NCBI RefSeq assembly: GCF_000471905.2
Contig: NW_006497600.1
Location: 1,662,921 to 1,726,920, forward strand
From: Amborella trichopoda
Lineage: Eukaryota; Streptophyta; Magnoliopsida; Amborellales; Amborellaceae
Reading direction: 5' to 3'
Length of the DNA: 64,000 nt
The stretch's first letter is position 1. Every line of letters starts with the position of its first letter. The notes under the pieces were generated by a model that ran no database searches, had not been told where the DNA came from, and was given only the letters and a program-made list of their open reading frames with translations. The position numbers and the translations under genes are program-made. Shown here piece after piece: positions 11,072-23,979 of the stretch.

Positions 11072-13149
11072 CTGTGAAGAAAACACTGGAGGGTTATGGG
11101 GCACATAAGATGTTACAAACAAGAATAGTACACTACAATACATCGAGATTTTTAAAGATCTTAACAAATCGAAGCCAGTTTACAAATGATTTATGATCAA
11201 CAATGAAAAGGACATGTTATTTCATGTTTTGCAGTCTGAAGAGAGTGTTTCTTTCTACCCTCTTCTCATACAGCGATGGATGTACCATGAGAGCGGTGAG
11301 AACCACAGGGAAGCTGCAAAGTGAGCAGACTACTGCAGCAGTGAGAAGTCCCCCTCTCTCTCTCTCTAGTGAATAGTACAGGGAGTTGGTGAGCAATAGA
11401 GACAGAAGTAGAGTCATGGTGGTCAGAAACTTCAGTCATGGCCCACCCTTAACTGCAAGTCTAGCTGGGTGCATGTAGATGTATAGAAGATTGGGCGGCT
11501 TATCAAAGAAATCTTATCATGCATTTCTCGAGAGTACACTCCCATTGAGTGATTTTGAAGGCAAAGGATGCAACAGGAACCTGGGGCTACAACTCCCTTA
11601 AGTTTTCAGATGCGCACACGCAGGCACGCGCACATGCACGCTATGCACACACTCACACACTTGCACACACATGCACACACACATACAGACTCATTCTGAA
11701 AATATAAAGTGGAGGTTATTTTCATTTGTTGTTCGGGAAACTCATGGTAATTTCATATAACAGATAAAATCAGTGTAATTCTTGCAGTGCAGTGTCAATG
11801 ACAAATCCAGTAAAACTATATAGACGAGCCAAGTTTCCCCAAAACAAAAGCAGCATGAGTAAATAAGAAATGCCAGATCGTTTCATTCCCGTAGATAAAA
11901 GAATCGTTTCATTCCCGTAGATAAAAGAATCCTATAATCAGATGCCAACTACTGTGTGCAATGCTTACGCAGGTATCCTAAGTTGCAACAAGATACTAAG
12001 CAACTTATTAAAGATAAAAACTCAGCAACAATTAAGCACAGACTCATTTGGACCCCTATTATTCCCCAACCTCCTAGCAGTGATTCGGGAATTTTTTGTT
12101 TTGCTTGGGCGGGTCCCTAAGTTGAGACCAAGTCTGGCACGACTCATCAAATCCGAAATTATTTGCAAAAACAAAAGCGGAACAGAAGTCCAACCGCCTT
12201 CTCTTACTTCTTCATCAGATCACTGAAAATCTGTCTCGAGGCCTACTTTTCTGGCCTCTGTCCAATCCAAACCTTGGACTAAAACACAAAACACAAAATC
12301 TTGAACATATGAGATTTGGAATATGAAATTAGTGTTTGGGCACAAATTTCAAAATCTTTCGATCAAGTAAAAAGTATAGTTTAGGGGTTATCATTTGGGG
12401 CATTTGAGAATCTATTTACAAAGATTGGAGGCCTTGATTCGCACAGTACGCATCTTTGGAGGATTGTCATCAAATTTGTATAAATGAATTTATTTTGTAT
12501 GAACACACTTAGTTATCCTTTCTTTAATACTGTATGTTTGTTGCATTCTCTCACAAAAATCAGTAAGATTTTTTTTCTATATTATCATACATGCAGAATT
12601 TTTTTTACGTGCATATACGTGGAAATTACTTCTTGGGGTTTCTTTCTGTCAATTTGACCATGCCAACGAAATGTTTTTTTTTGTTTTTTGTGCCTCTAGC
12701 ATGCTTAAAAATGTTTTGAAAATAATATTGCCTCTCGAAAGATTCAGAAAATCAAATTTTCATATTTCGATTTTAAAAAATAAAATAAAATAAATTAATA
12801 CCTGTGGCAATCACTTGTTGGGATTTCTTTTTTTAAGCCAATGATACTCATGAGATGTTTAGATGGTTTTTATGCCTCTCGCATGCTTAGATTGCTTCCA
12901 AAGTTAAGATTCCTCAACAATTTTGATGTATGGGAATCACTTGTTGGCTTTGTCCTTTTCGACAAATGCTTTTGGTTGCATTTTATGCGTCCGGCATGCT
13001 TTGTTTATAGAATCATATTTTCCCTAAAATGCAGGAAAAACTAAATAATTATGTTTAAAATTGAATGTACTTTAAAATATCTTTATATATGTCTTTATAG
13101 ACTTAGACCCCACAATAATTTATGATTTTGCAGACTTAGGAGATGAGGA
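11072..13149. other. Intron segment, little recognisable
   Basis: This contains a CT run at about 11350-11366, a CA/GCAC-rich stretch at about 11608-11690 and an exact 25-bp tandem repeat at about 11880-11930 (unit begins TCGTTTCATTCCCG). The rest is AT-rich and shows no gene. Confidence 0.5.
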
Positions 13150-15360
13150 GGAGGATTAAGGATCGGGAATTGTAGTATGGGGTGAATGTGGGATAAAGTG
13201 AGATGCAGATCCTATGGGAAAGAGAAGGCTGCTGGTATCAAACGCTTAAAACATCAACTAGCTAAAGTTTGGAGAAATGTTTTGTCTTGTCTAAGCGTTC
13301 CTGTGAATGTCAAGCAACAAACGATGCAATACATCATGACAGTAAAAGAAAAGCAGCACAAAAATAGAAAGTGATCGAGAAGGTAGGGAAAGATTACTAT
13401 GCACCTTCGTATAAAGAAGATGAAGATGATTTCCAGGCACAACTTGATTGTCCGCGGAGGAAAAGTCGGAAGATATGTACAGATGGCAGGGCAGCATGGG
13501 GAGGGCGAGTGCTGTGGGGTCCTCAGGACCATGACCAAATCATCCAGTATCTAGATCTTCCAGCCTACTTGAGAGGCTAGGACCTCCTGGTATTTCTCAG
13601 TCTTCTCTGGCTAGCCGACCCTGCCTAGTGAGCCTAGTCAGGATCACTTGACCCCATTCTGTCTGAAGCCCCAATTAGAGTAGACAACCTAGAGTTCATG
13701 TGGGCCAAGACAATTATGAAGAACATTACAAACGCAACAGCCAAGTGGTTTTATGATGCTGATGTCCCATTTAATGTCTTAAATAGTGAATATTATTAAC
13801 CCGTGATATCGCTATTGCAAATGCAGGGCCCAGATTTAAGCGTGCAATAATACATAAGCTTGGTAGGACTTTCTTGGATGAAGGGGTAGCCAAGGTTGAA
13901 TTATAAGGTCATGTGGCAAAGGACAGCGATAGTAGTCAAGTCAGATCATTGGAATGGAAAAAAAAGGATGGGAACTTCTCAATTTTTTGGTATATTGTCT
14001 AAGAGGTGGTCCTCCACACGTGTATGACAAAGTCTAGAGTGGGAGACTTTATTTAAGTTGCTTAATAATGTGGTGGATTGGGGAGGAGAACGTAGTTCAA
14101 GTGATTACAGATAATGCAAGGGAACTATGTGAATGCAAGGAAGTGGCTTATGAGAAAGAAGCATCTCATTCCCATGCATAACTCATTGTATAGACCTTAT
14201 GTTGAAAGCTGAGTTGAAGCAAGTGAAGGACTATGTTGAGAAAGGGAAGACAATAACGCCATTCACATGCAGTCAATCATGGGTTCTTAACGAGGCAATG
14301 CATGGCAGGAAAACTAATGAGGCCAGCAATTACTAGATTTGCCATTTCATACCTGACTAAAATGTCAATCCTTAGGTCGCAATAGGGACCAGGTTGCTAC
14401 TTATCTCAGGGACTCCCCCTGCAAGGGAAGTATTATCAATAGCCGCAGGTTTTGGAATAATTGAGAGTAAATTGTTGGTGTCATAGCTCCATTTGCAGCA
14501 CTCCTACAGATAGTTGATTCTGATCTGTAGCCTATATGGGATTTTTATATGAAGCAATGGACAATGTAAAGCAAGCCCGAATTGCAAGTACTACAACAGA
14601 GCATGGGACATAATCGATGACTAGCGGAGCAGCACAGTGCACTGCCTAATCCATGCAGCAGGTAATTTTCAAGTTTCAACGTATCTAAAGTTGTAATTTT
14701 CTTGTTTATGTGCCACAAGCCTTGAGGCTTCTTTATTTCACAAACTAATCCATGGCCATGTATTATTCATCTCTCTCTTCAAGTTTCTTATTAACCTCGG
14801 TAACACTCTCCCGATCAAAACCAGCACCACTAAGATCATTGAAGGGTTGAAGTATTGCACTGGAAGATTGGAGAGAGAGGACGGGGCGCAAATTGAGGCT
14901 TTGGAAAAGGTAAAATTCAGTTTAATTTGTAAATTAAAATTGTGAACCAGAGATGATTTCTCCATTGGATAATGCATCTACATGATCCCCTTCTGGAACC
15001 CTCTTTAGTTTATGACTTCATTCCTATAGCTTCCTCTATACAGGGATGCAAAGGAGATTTTGAGTCAAATCTAATGATAAGAAGTCACATGCAACTAGAG
15101 CCAGGTTATTTTTAAAAATGTACTTTATTATGCTAGTATATTGACCTATTCCATTGTATTTTGCTATGTGATTATACTCTTATTTGAGTAATTTCCCTTA
15201 TCCTTTTTTATGTTTTTTTTGGTCACATGAAAACCATACCCTTACTTGCAAGGAGTCAGAATCAGGACCCTAAGCCAAACATGTTCCACCATAGGGTGTT
15301 ACTGAATTTAGACTGCATTCCAGTGATCCACAAACCAAGGAAGAATAGGTTGAGAAGAGA
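13150..15360 (+). pseudogene. hAT transposase fossil (BED finger, DUF659, hAT domains)
   Basis: This plus-strand sequence is a decayed plant hAT transposase. At 13186-13375 the frame reads VRCRSYGKEKAAGIKRLKHQ, then NVLSCLSVPVNVKQQ, the usual BED-type start. The second Cys of the finger has become Tyr (C-R-S-Y). At 13700-13800 a broken frame gives AKWFYDADVPFNVLNSEYY, the DUF659 start. At 14080-14130 it gives VVQVITDNARE, at 14310-14350 VTRFA/ITRFAISYLT-like sequence, and near 14535 MGFLYEAMD. Around 15300-15350 a weak CERNWS/HKPRKNRL-like piece remains. Stops and frameshifts are frequent. No terminal repeats or target duplication could be assigned. It lies antisense to the host gene. Confidence 0.8.
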
Positions 15361-15760
15361 GAGTGTCGAAGAATGAGTAGTGGCGCAAGAAGAAACAATC
15401 ATCAACAAGGGGACCTCAAAGAAGAGATCCATCTAGATGAGGAAGAAGAGGAGGGGGCGCCGACAAGACTCAACATGGGGGACATCGAGTTGAGGTTGGG
15501 CAAGATGATAAGGCCTCTGATAACAATGAAGGTGGTGAGCCAGCTACTGCAGCCGAAGTGACAAGCAAGAGGGGGGCGTGCATGAGGGTGGTGGTAGCGA
15601 AGATGAGCATGAGGGTGGGGCTAGCCTTGGCGACTTTGGATTGGGAAAAAGCCAACCCATACAAGCATATGGTGGCCACTACCAAGACAGCTAGGTGATT
15701 AAAATGACTCTCTAAAACACTCATATTGGCTGTAGACCGATGTCCAGTATTGGAGTGCCT
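15361..15760. other. Intron segment after the hAT fossil
   Basis: A short plus-strand frame (15373-15561) is acidic and glutamate-rich and may be the tail of the hAT transposase or chance. Nothing else is recognised. Confidence 0.35.
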
Positions 15761-15761
15761 C

Positions 15762-15813
<52 letters not shown>

Positions 15814-15820
15814 TTTTTTT
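15761..15820. repeat. (CTTT)n microsatellite
   Basis: About 13 uninterrupted CTTT units are followed by a T run. Confidence 0.97.
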
Positions 15821-17473
15821 GGTAGTGTCGTTATGTTACTCTATACACCCTAGACCCACCAGCAAACTATGCAGTTGCCTTTGATTCTGAATCCCAGTGA
15901 CTCTACTACTAAATATGTTGTGTATAATGTTGGTGGATGTGGGACTCCTTAATCTTTAACATGAAGTTGGAATTTGCAAATTGATGGGAGTCATCTAAAT
16001 TTGCAAGAGAAATTATAGAATCTTGGAATAATATTTCATCGAGTGTATGTCTAACATATCAAAGCAATCCTATCTACATGTTTAAATTGAAATTGCACCA
16101 TTTTTAGTTTTATACATAGTTTTCCCGAACTTCCTATTTTTCCTTTTTTTTTAATATTTCCCTTTTTTTATTGGACTTGGACAATATTCGGTGAGTTGAT
16201 CCAGACTCACCAAGTCAACTCACCCCAGGCAATGGCGAGTTTCCAGAGCAAGTCCAAGGTTAAAAGTGTTGCTTTGTATAGAACAGAGTTTCTCACATAG
16301 TAAACCTAAGTGCCATCAAGCATAGAGGCAAAAAAATTGGGCAGCAGATCAATTTTCTTAAAGAATCAAGCTCAGCACCAGTAGTAAATTGCAGTGACAA
16401 GATGATTAGGCCCCATGGAGCATAAAGAAACTTGGTTTGTATGTCAATCATTCTCAGAAAGGTCCTCTATCACTGACATATTCTACTAGAGCTCATGTTT
16501 CCCTCTTTCAAGAGCATGGAAACCTAAACCTGGATTTATAGTAACCCTGTAGGCTATACACAAGTAATACAAACATACGCCACCTTACACAGATATATAC
16601 TACTTTACCTTATTTTAGTATATAACATACAAATACAATAATAAAACATATATCCCAATTGTCATATGCATTGTATGTTACTATACGTAAGATTTTATTA
16701 AAGATTGTACAGGATATTATACGTTACAGATGTTACAGACTATATTATATATGTTAACCATTGTCTGTTTGTGTGTCCACGTGTGGGTGTTGTCCATTTC
16801 CAATGCGATTCCAAAATCAATAGATTAATACAGCAAGAGTCGTTAACACCATTCTACAACATCTTGCCTACTTATTGAAGTCGCACATTTTCATCATATT
16901 ATCCCCTAAAGAGAGATCAGTCTATGACACCCATTCCCTTTCCTCTCTCTCTCTTGCTCTCTCTCATTGGGAAGAGTTGTAGCAAAAGGAAGTGCAGCGA
17001 GGGATGGTTGACGAGATGAAGGGGGGCGATTATAAGCAAGAGAACAGTGTAGAATAGTAAGCTCTGCAAGGGTAGAAGAGAGAGTTAGGACTCAAGGATA
17101 AGGAGTGTTAATGATAGGAATTTGTAAAGGTAAGAGACATTCTTGTTGAGCTGTTGGGATGAATGTTTGGAAAGAGGATTAGGATGCTTAGCAAGGATAG
17201 GGCTGTTAATCATGCCAGGTTCACGCCACATTCTAAGGACAATGGGCTATAGGCTCAGGCCAAATCAAAATTTTCAATAATCCATATTTTAGACACTTTT
17301 TTCATCATTTATAGACTTTTAATGATATCTATTACCTATTTTAGTTTTTGACGATTTTTAAAGTCCGCCGAGTTATTCGTCTTGGGCTTGGACCCAAAGC
17401 CAAGGTTGAGTCTGAGGCCACAACCGAGTTTGAAAACATTGCTATAAAGTATATAATGATATTAGTAAATCAT
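15821..17473. other. Intron segment, no gene seen
   Basis: AT-rich sequence. A GAGTTGA/TCAACTC-rich patch lies at about 16185-16260 (a possible transposon end, partner not found) and a CT run at about 16940-16960. Confidence 0.5.
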
Positions 17474-17797
17474 AGCATGTTCCAGCCAGGTCACCAAAAA
17501 GCCACATCTCCAATGTGGTAGAGACATGAAAATTTTCAATTAACATTTTTCAGAACCCCAAAAACAGATTCTTGAAAAAAAAATTGATTTGGAGCCCCAC
17601 AAATGCCCAGAAACTATTAAGATTTCAATACTAGATAGCATGTTCCAGCCAGGTCACCAAAAAGCCACATCTCCAATGTGGTAGAGACAGGAAAAATTTC
17701 CATAACACTTTCAGAACCCCAAAAACAGATTCTTGGAAAAAAAAATTTGATTTGGAGCCCCACAAATGCCCGGAACTTACTAAGATTCCAATAGTAG
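17474..17797. repeat. Tandem duplication, 2 x about 163 bp
   Basis: The units start AGCATGTTCCAGCCAGGTCA at 17474 and 17637. Both contain CCACATCTCCAATGTGGTAG and TTTGGAGCCCCACAAATGCC. They differ by scattered substitutions and one short indel, so the duplication is fairly recent. Confidence 0.92.
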
Positions 17798-18380
17798 ATC
17801 TAAATTGTCCATTTCAGTGGACGATAGATCAAGTAGATTTGGAGATTCTTTTGGAGCTCTAAATCAATCAAACTTGAGATTAACGGATTCTGAGGGTGTT
17901 TGAAATTCTTTGGGTGCCTCTGCACTAGAAATGTGGTTTTTCAGATTGGCAGAGTACCAAGTTTCGTGACCTATCATTTCCTAATAATACAACATCTAAT
18001 ACATCTATTATTAAATATATTATACATCTAAATATAATACAATCTAAAAATGAACAAAAAAATAAAAACTCCTCATAAACATTATTACGCCCTTACCCAA
18101 TCTAACACTCTCTCACACACACACACACCCTACATCAAAAATCCCCAAATTACAAATCCTAAGCCCGTAACCCTAAGAGAGAGAAGTTTATTAATTTTGA
18201 CTTTTCTTTTAATTCAGACAGAGAGAGATGGTGTTTTTTTTTATTTTGCTTTATTTCTTTTTCTTTTTTCTTTTTTATGAGAGAGAGAGAAAGACCAGTT
18301 ACTTGGGCTGGGCTGGACCAGGCCGACCAGGGTTTGTTGAAATATTTTGGGCCAAAAGCAGGCCAGCCCTTAAACAAAAG

Positions 18381-18858
18381 GAAAATTGTTTCATGAGTCG
18401 GGGACGCATTTCTACATATGCGTTCCCCGAGGTATAAAGCATCCATTTTAAAGATTGATGTAAATGGGAGGTCCATCTAAAAACAGTTGAAACTAACGGT
18501 TCAAATGCTTTCTTTATGAATCTATTATTTTTAATTTTTAAAATTTATTTATTTTTCTATATTATGGGGCCGTCACTTGGTGTGACGTTAAAAGGCTCGG
18601 GTAGCCAGCGCAACGGCGCGAGTTCGAGTCCTGAGAGCAGCCACTTTGTACATAACCCAAAGGTTATAGGACCGTTTCCAGCCCACCCCTCCTAGGACCC
18701 TGCGTAGGCGGGACCAGCACTGGTTTACAGCCCTTTTTATTTATTTTTTTATATTAATGATCTCCATGTTAGAGATTATATGTCCTTAAAAATTGGGTCC
18801 AAAAATCCATCTCAAAATAGATTTTTAAGAGGGGACTCCTTTCTACATGGGCTCACAA
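18381..18858. mobile_element. MITE, family C (copy 1), split by a SINE
   Basis: It begins GAAAATTGTTTCATGAGTCG with a terminal hairpin built around CTACATATGCG, as in the other family C copies (52310-54263, 62884-63223). It shares CATCCATYTTAAAGATKGATG, TCCATCTAAAAAC and TAGAGATTATATGTCC with them. The SINE at 18565-18735 interrupts it. When the SINE and one target copy are removed, the MITE reads like its relatives. Confidence 0.75.
18565..18735 (+). mobile_element. tRNA-derived SINE with target duplication
   Basis: The element is about 171 bp. Its 5' part has a polymerase III B-box-like GAGTTCGAGTCC (about 18630) and an A-box-like region before it. The body carries AACCCAAAGGTTATAGGACC, and the element ends CAGCCCTT followed by T-rich sequence. 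It is flanked by 21-bp direct repeats (18544-18564 and 18736-18756, one mismatch), which mark it as an independent insertion in the MITE. It is not a functional tRNA gene because no cloverleaf with an anticodon arm could be built. Confidence 0.85.
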
Positions 18859-18889
18859 AAAACTTGCCTAGGCTAGGGCCTGGCCAAAA

Positions 18890-21100
18890 AATTCCCCTTT
18901 GGCAACCTGGCCCATTGGCAGCCCTAATCAATGGTGGTTAAGGAAAGTAGGAACAACATGGAGACATTGTGGGTACAAGAATTACTTTGTTGGCTTAAGA
19001 GGACAGGCTATACAGGAAGGTCGAAATAGGACAAAATTGGGTGTAGTAGTAAGTCGAGGAAAGAGAAGGGCCCTAGATTAAGGTAGGTAGGTTGGGAGTG
19101 GCAATTGGGGAAATAACCAGAGGGCTGATAAGGAAAAGCACGAAGTATGAGGGGGGAATATCCTCAGCAATCAAGAAGGATTATAAATGAAGATCCAAAT
19201 GGGAACTTGGTCATAATGGTAGGTCAAACGAATGGGCTATATTTTAAAGGGTGAGACGGGTGCTCAATTGAATATCCAAAATGCGCTATTGAGGACAAGA
19301 GTGGTGGTACAAAGCAAAAGTTAATAAATGGAACAAGGTTATTGAAAAGTTAAAGAGCAACAATGGGGCAGTTTGAGGATATGGGAGGATGAGACAATGG
19401 GAGAGTTAGATAATTTAGATCTTTAAGGAAAGCGTAAAAGTTTTATCCAAGGGAGATACTTATTAGTGAAGGAAAAGGGAGATACGCATTTAGGAACTGG
19501 TGAACAGATAGAAACCATCCAAATGGTGGATGGGGGTATGTATGATTCAGGGAGCTGAGTTTTAGATTTAAGGTCTCAACCAGTTGGTAAAGACATAGAA
19601 GAAACTAATGGAGATAATTAAGATATTACAGAGGCAATAGAAGAGAGGTGGCTCCAAGAATAGCATCGGGAAATTATTATATGTTTAGGGGAATTCACAG
19701 TGGTGTACACGAGAAAGAGGTTAGAGTGGTGGAACAAACAAGAAAGGACATGGGCAGATAAGATATCTAAATTGAGGAATGGTGTGAGCATTGCCAAACG
19801 CCTGGGATATAGAAATGAAAAGGGAGGTGCAATGGTGAATGAATACAATATAGTAGAATTGATGATTCAAATGCACATTGCCTTGGTGGTGAAAGTGTTG
19901 AAGGAGCAAAAGTTTTGGGAAACAATTCTGACCACTTTCCTCGAAGTGGTAGAGTAGTTGCAGTCATCAAAATCACTGGGGAATGAGGAAGATCGCAATA
20001 TGAATTGGCTCAAAATCACGTATACAAGGAGAGGCATGACTGCCTAGATGACGGAGAAGTGGAAGACATACTAATAGACAGAGTAAACTTTTGCCCAATT
20101 TGTAAAACCACAGAGTGTTGCGAGGTTGTCGACAAAGCAAGGGATGGAAAGCAAGAAGACGGGCAGGGAAAAAGAAGTTCATTCATACATTATTTTTGAC
20201 AGAAAAAGAAAATGAGAAAGATGTCACCAAATTACAAGTAAGTTGATAAAGGAAATGAATATAGTAGCATGACCAGAGGGGGAGTAAGGGGAGGGATATG
20301 GTAGATCATGTGTATAAAAAGCCAGAGTTAGTGGGGGCCTTGGTCGAGTTTCGTGGCATTAGAACCAAGACTTAATTAGAGAGTGGGCATTGGTGGTTAA
20401 ATACCATAAGCACAAGCCTGGTGCACATCCAGTGTGTGAACACACCCACCTGAAGGATAAATGAAATTAAAGTTTTAAATGAGTTCCTTAGAAAATCCTG
20501 GGCCAGCGGGGGTTGGCAGTAAACCAGCAGATAGAACGCGATGTATATGCAAATCCTCCAGTCCTGCTTGTCGTTATGACATGTCCTTAGCGCAGGTGAT
20601 GACCCTTCTTGGATGATTGAGGACCTCAGGGCATGTGATAGTGGAAGCCTGGAAGGTCACTCGCTTAATGTCATTCACAGTATTTTACAAGGCATTAAGA
20701 GGCGCCTAGGTGCTACCTGGAGTACAACAGGTTCCATGTTAAAATAAAAATTCCGAATATATATGGATTTATAGAAAATGAGCCTAGATGATCATCTAAG
20801 CTACTAGGTGGCATCGAGGAGTTGCCTAGGGTAAGGCTACCCCGGCCCAGGCAGGGGTGGATTTGTCCCTACCTTGATGCCCAGGAAGCCAAGGTGGAAG
20901 CTGGACATTTGTTGGGCTGGAAACAACTATGAGTTTCCAGGGAGGCTTGCTTTGATGTGATGAAAGAGATGCTTTCTCATTGTGAGTTCATAGGAGGCTC
21001 TTCAGCCACATCAATCGTGAAGCCAATCACGTAGGCTCACTAAGGAAGGGGGAGGAATTAAGAGTGTTGTTGTAGATGATGCTATCACATAGCTTTTGTG
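18890..21100 (+). pseudogene. Probable LINE remnant (3' end recognisable)
   Basis: At about 20985-21050 one frame reads RLFSHINREANHVGSLRKGE. The F-S-H-x-x-R-E-A-N-x-V pattern is typical of the end of the RNase H domain in plant L1 LINEs. Upstream (19618-20200) there are worn plus-strand frames such as the one starting MVYTRKRLEWWNKQ at 19700 and a short Cys-containing piece (NFCPICKTTECC) near 20090. I cannot place these in a family. No reverse transcriptase motif is visible, so most of the element is deleted or too decayed. Confidence 0.4.
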
Positions 21101-21553
21101 ACTGGATTTTTTCTTTTTTCTCTCTCTTCCCTTGTGTGTATGTCTCTATTTGTCTTTACTCCCTGGAGTTCAACTTGACATCTATGCATTTTTACTAATT
21201 TTTTGGTTAATTACCTAAAAAATTATTGGGGGCAATGTTCCTAATAAAAGAATGATTTTGAGGATTCAGGATCAAAAAATCGATGTTATGATGTTTTAGG
21301 GAAAAAGGATAGAGCCAAACCATGAAATTGTGAAAGCTGTTTGGAAGGATTCTGAATATGAAAATTTGGATGCTAAAGAGTGTGGGAAGAGTCTTATTTG
21401 GTTATGTAAAGATATTAAATGTGAAGAGATTTTGTTCCTACAATGATGAATGACATTGAAGACGCATAGGCCTGGACAGCAGCAAATAGGCAGAATGGGA
21501 AAGAAGGGAAGTGGTGTGAGAAAAGCTACATCAGGTTACGCTCCCTAGGATAG

Positions 21554-22296
21554 TGATGCAAATCGCATCAAGGGTCTCGCTGGAACGAAGTTCATATTTT
21601 TTAATTTAAAGTAGGGATGTGTTTGAAATTGCAGCATTTGTCAAGTTGGACATGTTGGGATTGATTTATTTGTTGAATGTCATTTCATAATTAGTCATTA
21701 CGGGTTAATTTGGGTTTTACTTTAAAGCCTAGGATAGATTAGAGTGGTGTAGAGTCCCCATGTAATTGACAAGTCAAAGTAGATTTATGTTGTTTTGAGT
21801 TTTTCATGAGTCAAAAGAATCAATGATATGGAGTTCCCTATGCATGGGAAATTGGTTGCATGAATGGGGACTTGCAACATGGAAACCTAGTTGCATGGAG
21901 GTTGCATGCAAGCTTGTCTTAATGTATGGGGAATATAGGGATAGATTAGTAATTTTTCAGTTTGTTAGGGGTATTTTGGTCATTGTCTAGGGAAAACGAG
22001 TAGGTTCATAAATCGAACTTTGCGTTACAGATGCAGTTGCCGCTGATAAATGAGATGAAGTAGAATTCTTGTCCTCCCACTTGGCATAGAGAGAGAGAAA
22101 GAGAGAATGCCCAACTTGTAAGTTGGAAGGCCTCTACTACGTATGGTAGGGAGACATAGGGCGGAGAGTCCCTGAGGTCCTATCCTTTCTTGATGATAAT
22201 GGAAAGTCTTCTCCTTGATTGATCAACTAGTGCAATTATAGATTTATTGTTGTGAAATCCAGCTCGGATCTCTCTTTTCAGGGTGCCAATTTTGCA
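21554..22296 (+). repeat. Left LTR of the intronic retroelement
   Basis: It shares long blocks with the right LTR and the inverted copy, such as CCTAGGATAGATTAGAGTGG and GATGCAAATCGCATCAAGG. It ends TTTTGCA. Confidence 0.7.
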
Positions 22297-23979
22297 TCGT
22301 TTGGTATCAGAGACAAGGTTACCGATTTATATCACGGGGGCTGGTCGTGGTGGCGGACATGGCCATATGTATGGTGCCTGTGACCTAAATCATGAATAAC
22401 CTAAAGAAGCCAGTAGCCTTCCTAACGTGTGCCAGTTGGCTAAAAAGGTCACTTATGTAAAGAAGTCAGTAGCTTGCTGATGCATGTGAGAGATCAGCAT
22501 AGGCATATGCCCTAGAAGAGATGAGGTATATGTTGATGAGATCAACATGTGCGGGTTCTAGTGATCACCATTGAGCATGTAAAACAAGGTCATGCTCTCA
22601 TTCTGTAAATGAGGCATCAAGCAGTAGTGAGTCAACATTCAAGATTTCTACTGAGCCATGCCCACGGCTGATGATGTGGTTCAGCCAACTGTTCGTTGTG
22701 AGGTAGATGGTTATGCAAGGGCAAGGATTGCTGGTGCTTGCATTGATAATTTTACAATTGATGGTCTCCGCATTCTGAATGCATTTGATGAAGTTTGCAG
22801 TGACTGGGATGACTAGCTAGGGTGATGAGCATGGACTGAGTGACAACTATTTCCACTGCTAGAAAGAAAGTGAGCTTGTTACAAAAGCATGAGCAGCAAC
22901 CTATATGCCTTTGCTCACCCAACTTTCAGTTTTGAGCCCATTCCTTACTTCTTGCAACCACGCATCACGCAAGAAATCAAATGGACATTGAAGTTGCATT
23001 TTCTAGAGGGTGCACATATGAAGGACAAGGCAGACCCAAGAGGGAGAATATGGATGAAGAAACTCTGATTTATGTGCGAAGCCTCCCAATCCTTTTTTGC
23101 CACACCTTGGAGTTGTACTATGTAGATGGCCTTTCAATGTCCAAATTGATATTGGAGTAGGTTTCCCTGAAGCAAACAGCAGAACAAGTATCTTCAAAAA
23201 GGTTAGGTCTCTCCTTGATTCACTTGAAAAGCTTGGAGATGATGAGGAGACCATTTGGGTTGAACTTGAACATGATTTTTTTGGGTCGAACATGATTTTG
23301 AGGTAGCACAGGCTACTTCTGTTGATGCAAAAATTATAGGAAGGGGAAAGAGTGCATTTGACATGTAACCTTTCCCAATTATTTCATGTGGAAAGCTCAA
23401 ACATGTTTGTATGGGAGCAGGAAAGGAGACCTTCCTACTGTTGTTCAGCTCGAGAAGTCATTGTTGAGGGGTTTGTTATACCAAAGTGTGCTAAAGACTT
23501 GCTTACAATGGGACACGAAGGTTCAAGTTCACACCAATCTGAGGTTAACTAACAGGGCAATTGAAGTTTCAAGAGACATGAACAGATGTGGGTTTTGAGT
23601 CCAATGAATTCTCTCTTGATGTTCTGATCTAAGCCTGCCACCACATTGACGGGTTCACATATGAGAAGGCTTCCTCCATGGTGTGCAAGGCCTCTCCAAT
23701 GGGAAGTCAAGCTTTTTCGATGGCAGCAAAACCATCTTTGATGGGAATGAGTACTGCATCTTCGGCAAGGGTATTTACCACTGAACCCTTAGCTAGCAGC
23801 ACTTTGCCCGCTACAGATGTCAAATGTGGAACCATTGGAGAAATGCCAAAAGTGTTTGAGCATATGCCTCATAAGGAGAAATTCCGTGGAGTCATAAGAC
23901 TTCAACATCAGCTAGTGAAGAAGTTTACTGAGGCAATGGCAAAAACTCTCGGACATGTTTCGTTCCAACCAGGGAAGTA

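Noticed and set aside
18600..18660. tRNA gene suggested by a B-box-like GAGTTCGAGTCC
   Set aside because: No cloverleaf or anticodon arm; the surrounding 171 bp with target duplication is a SINE.
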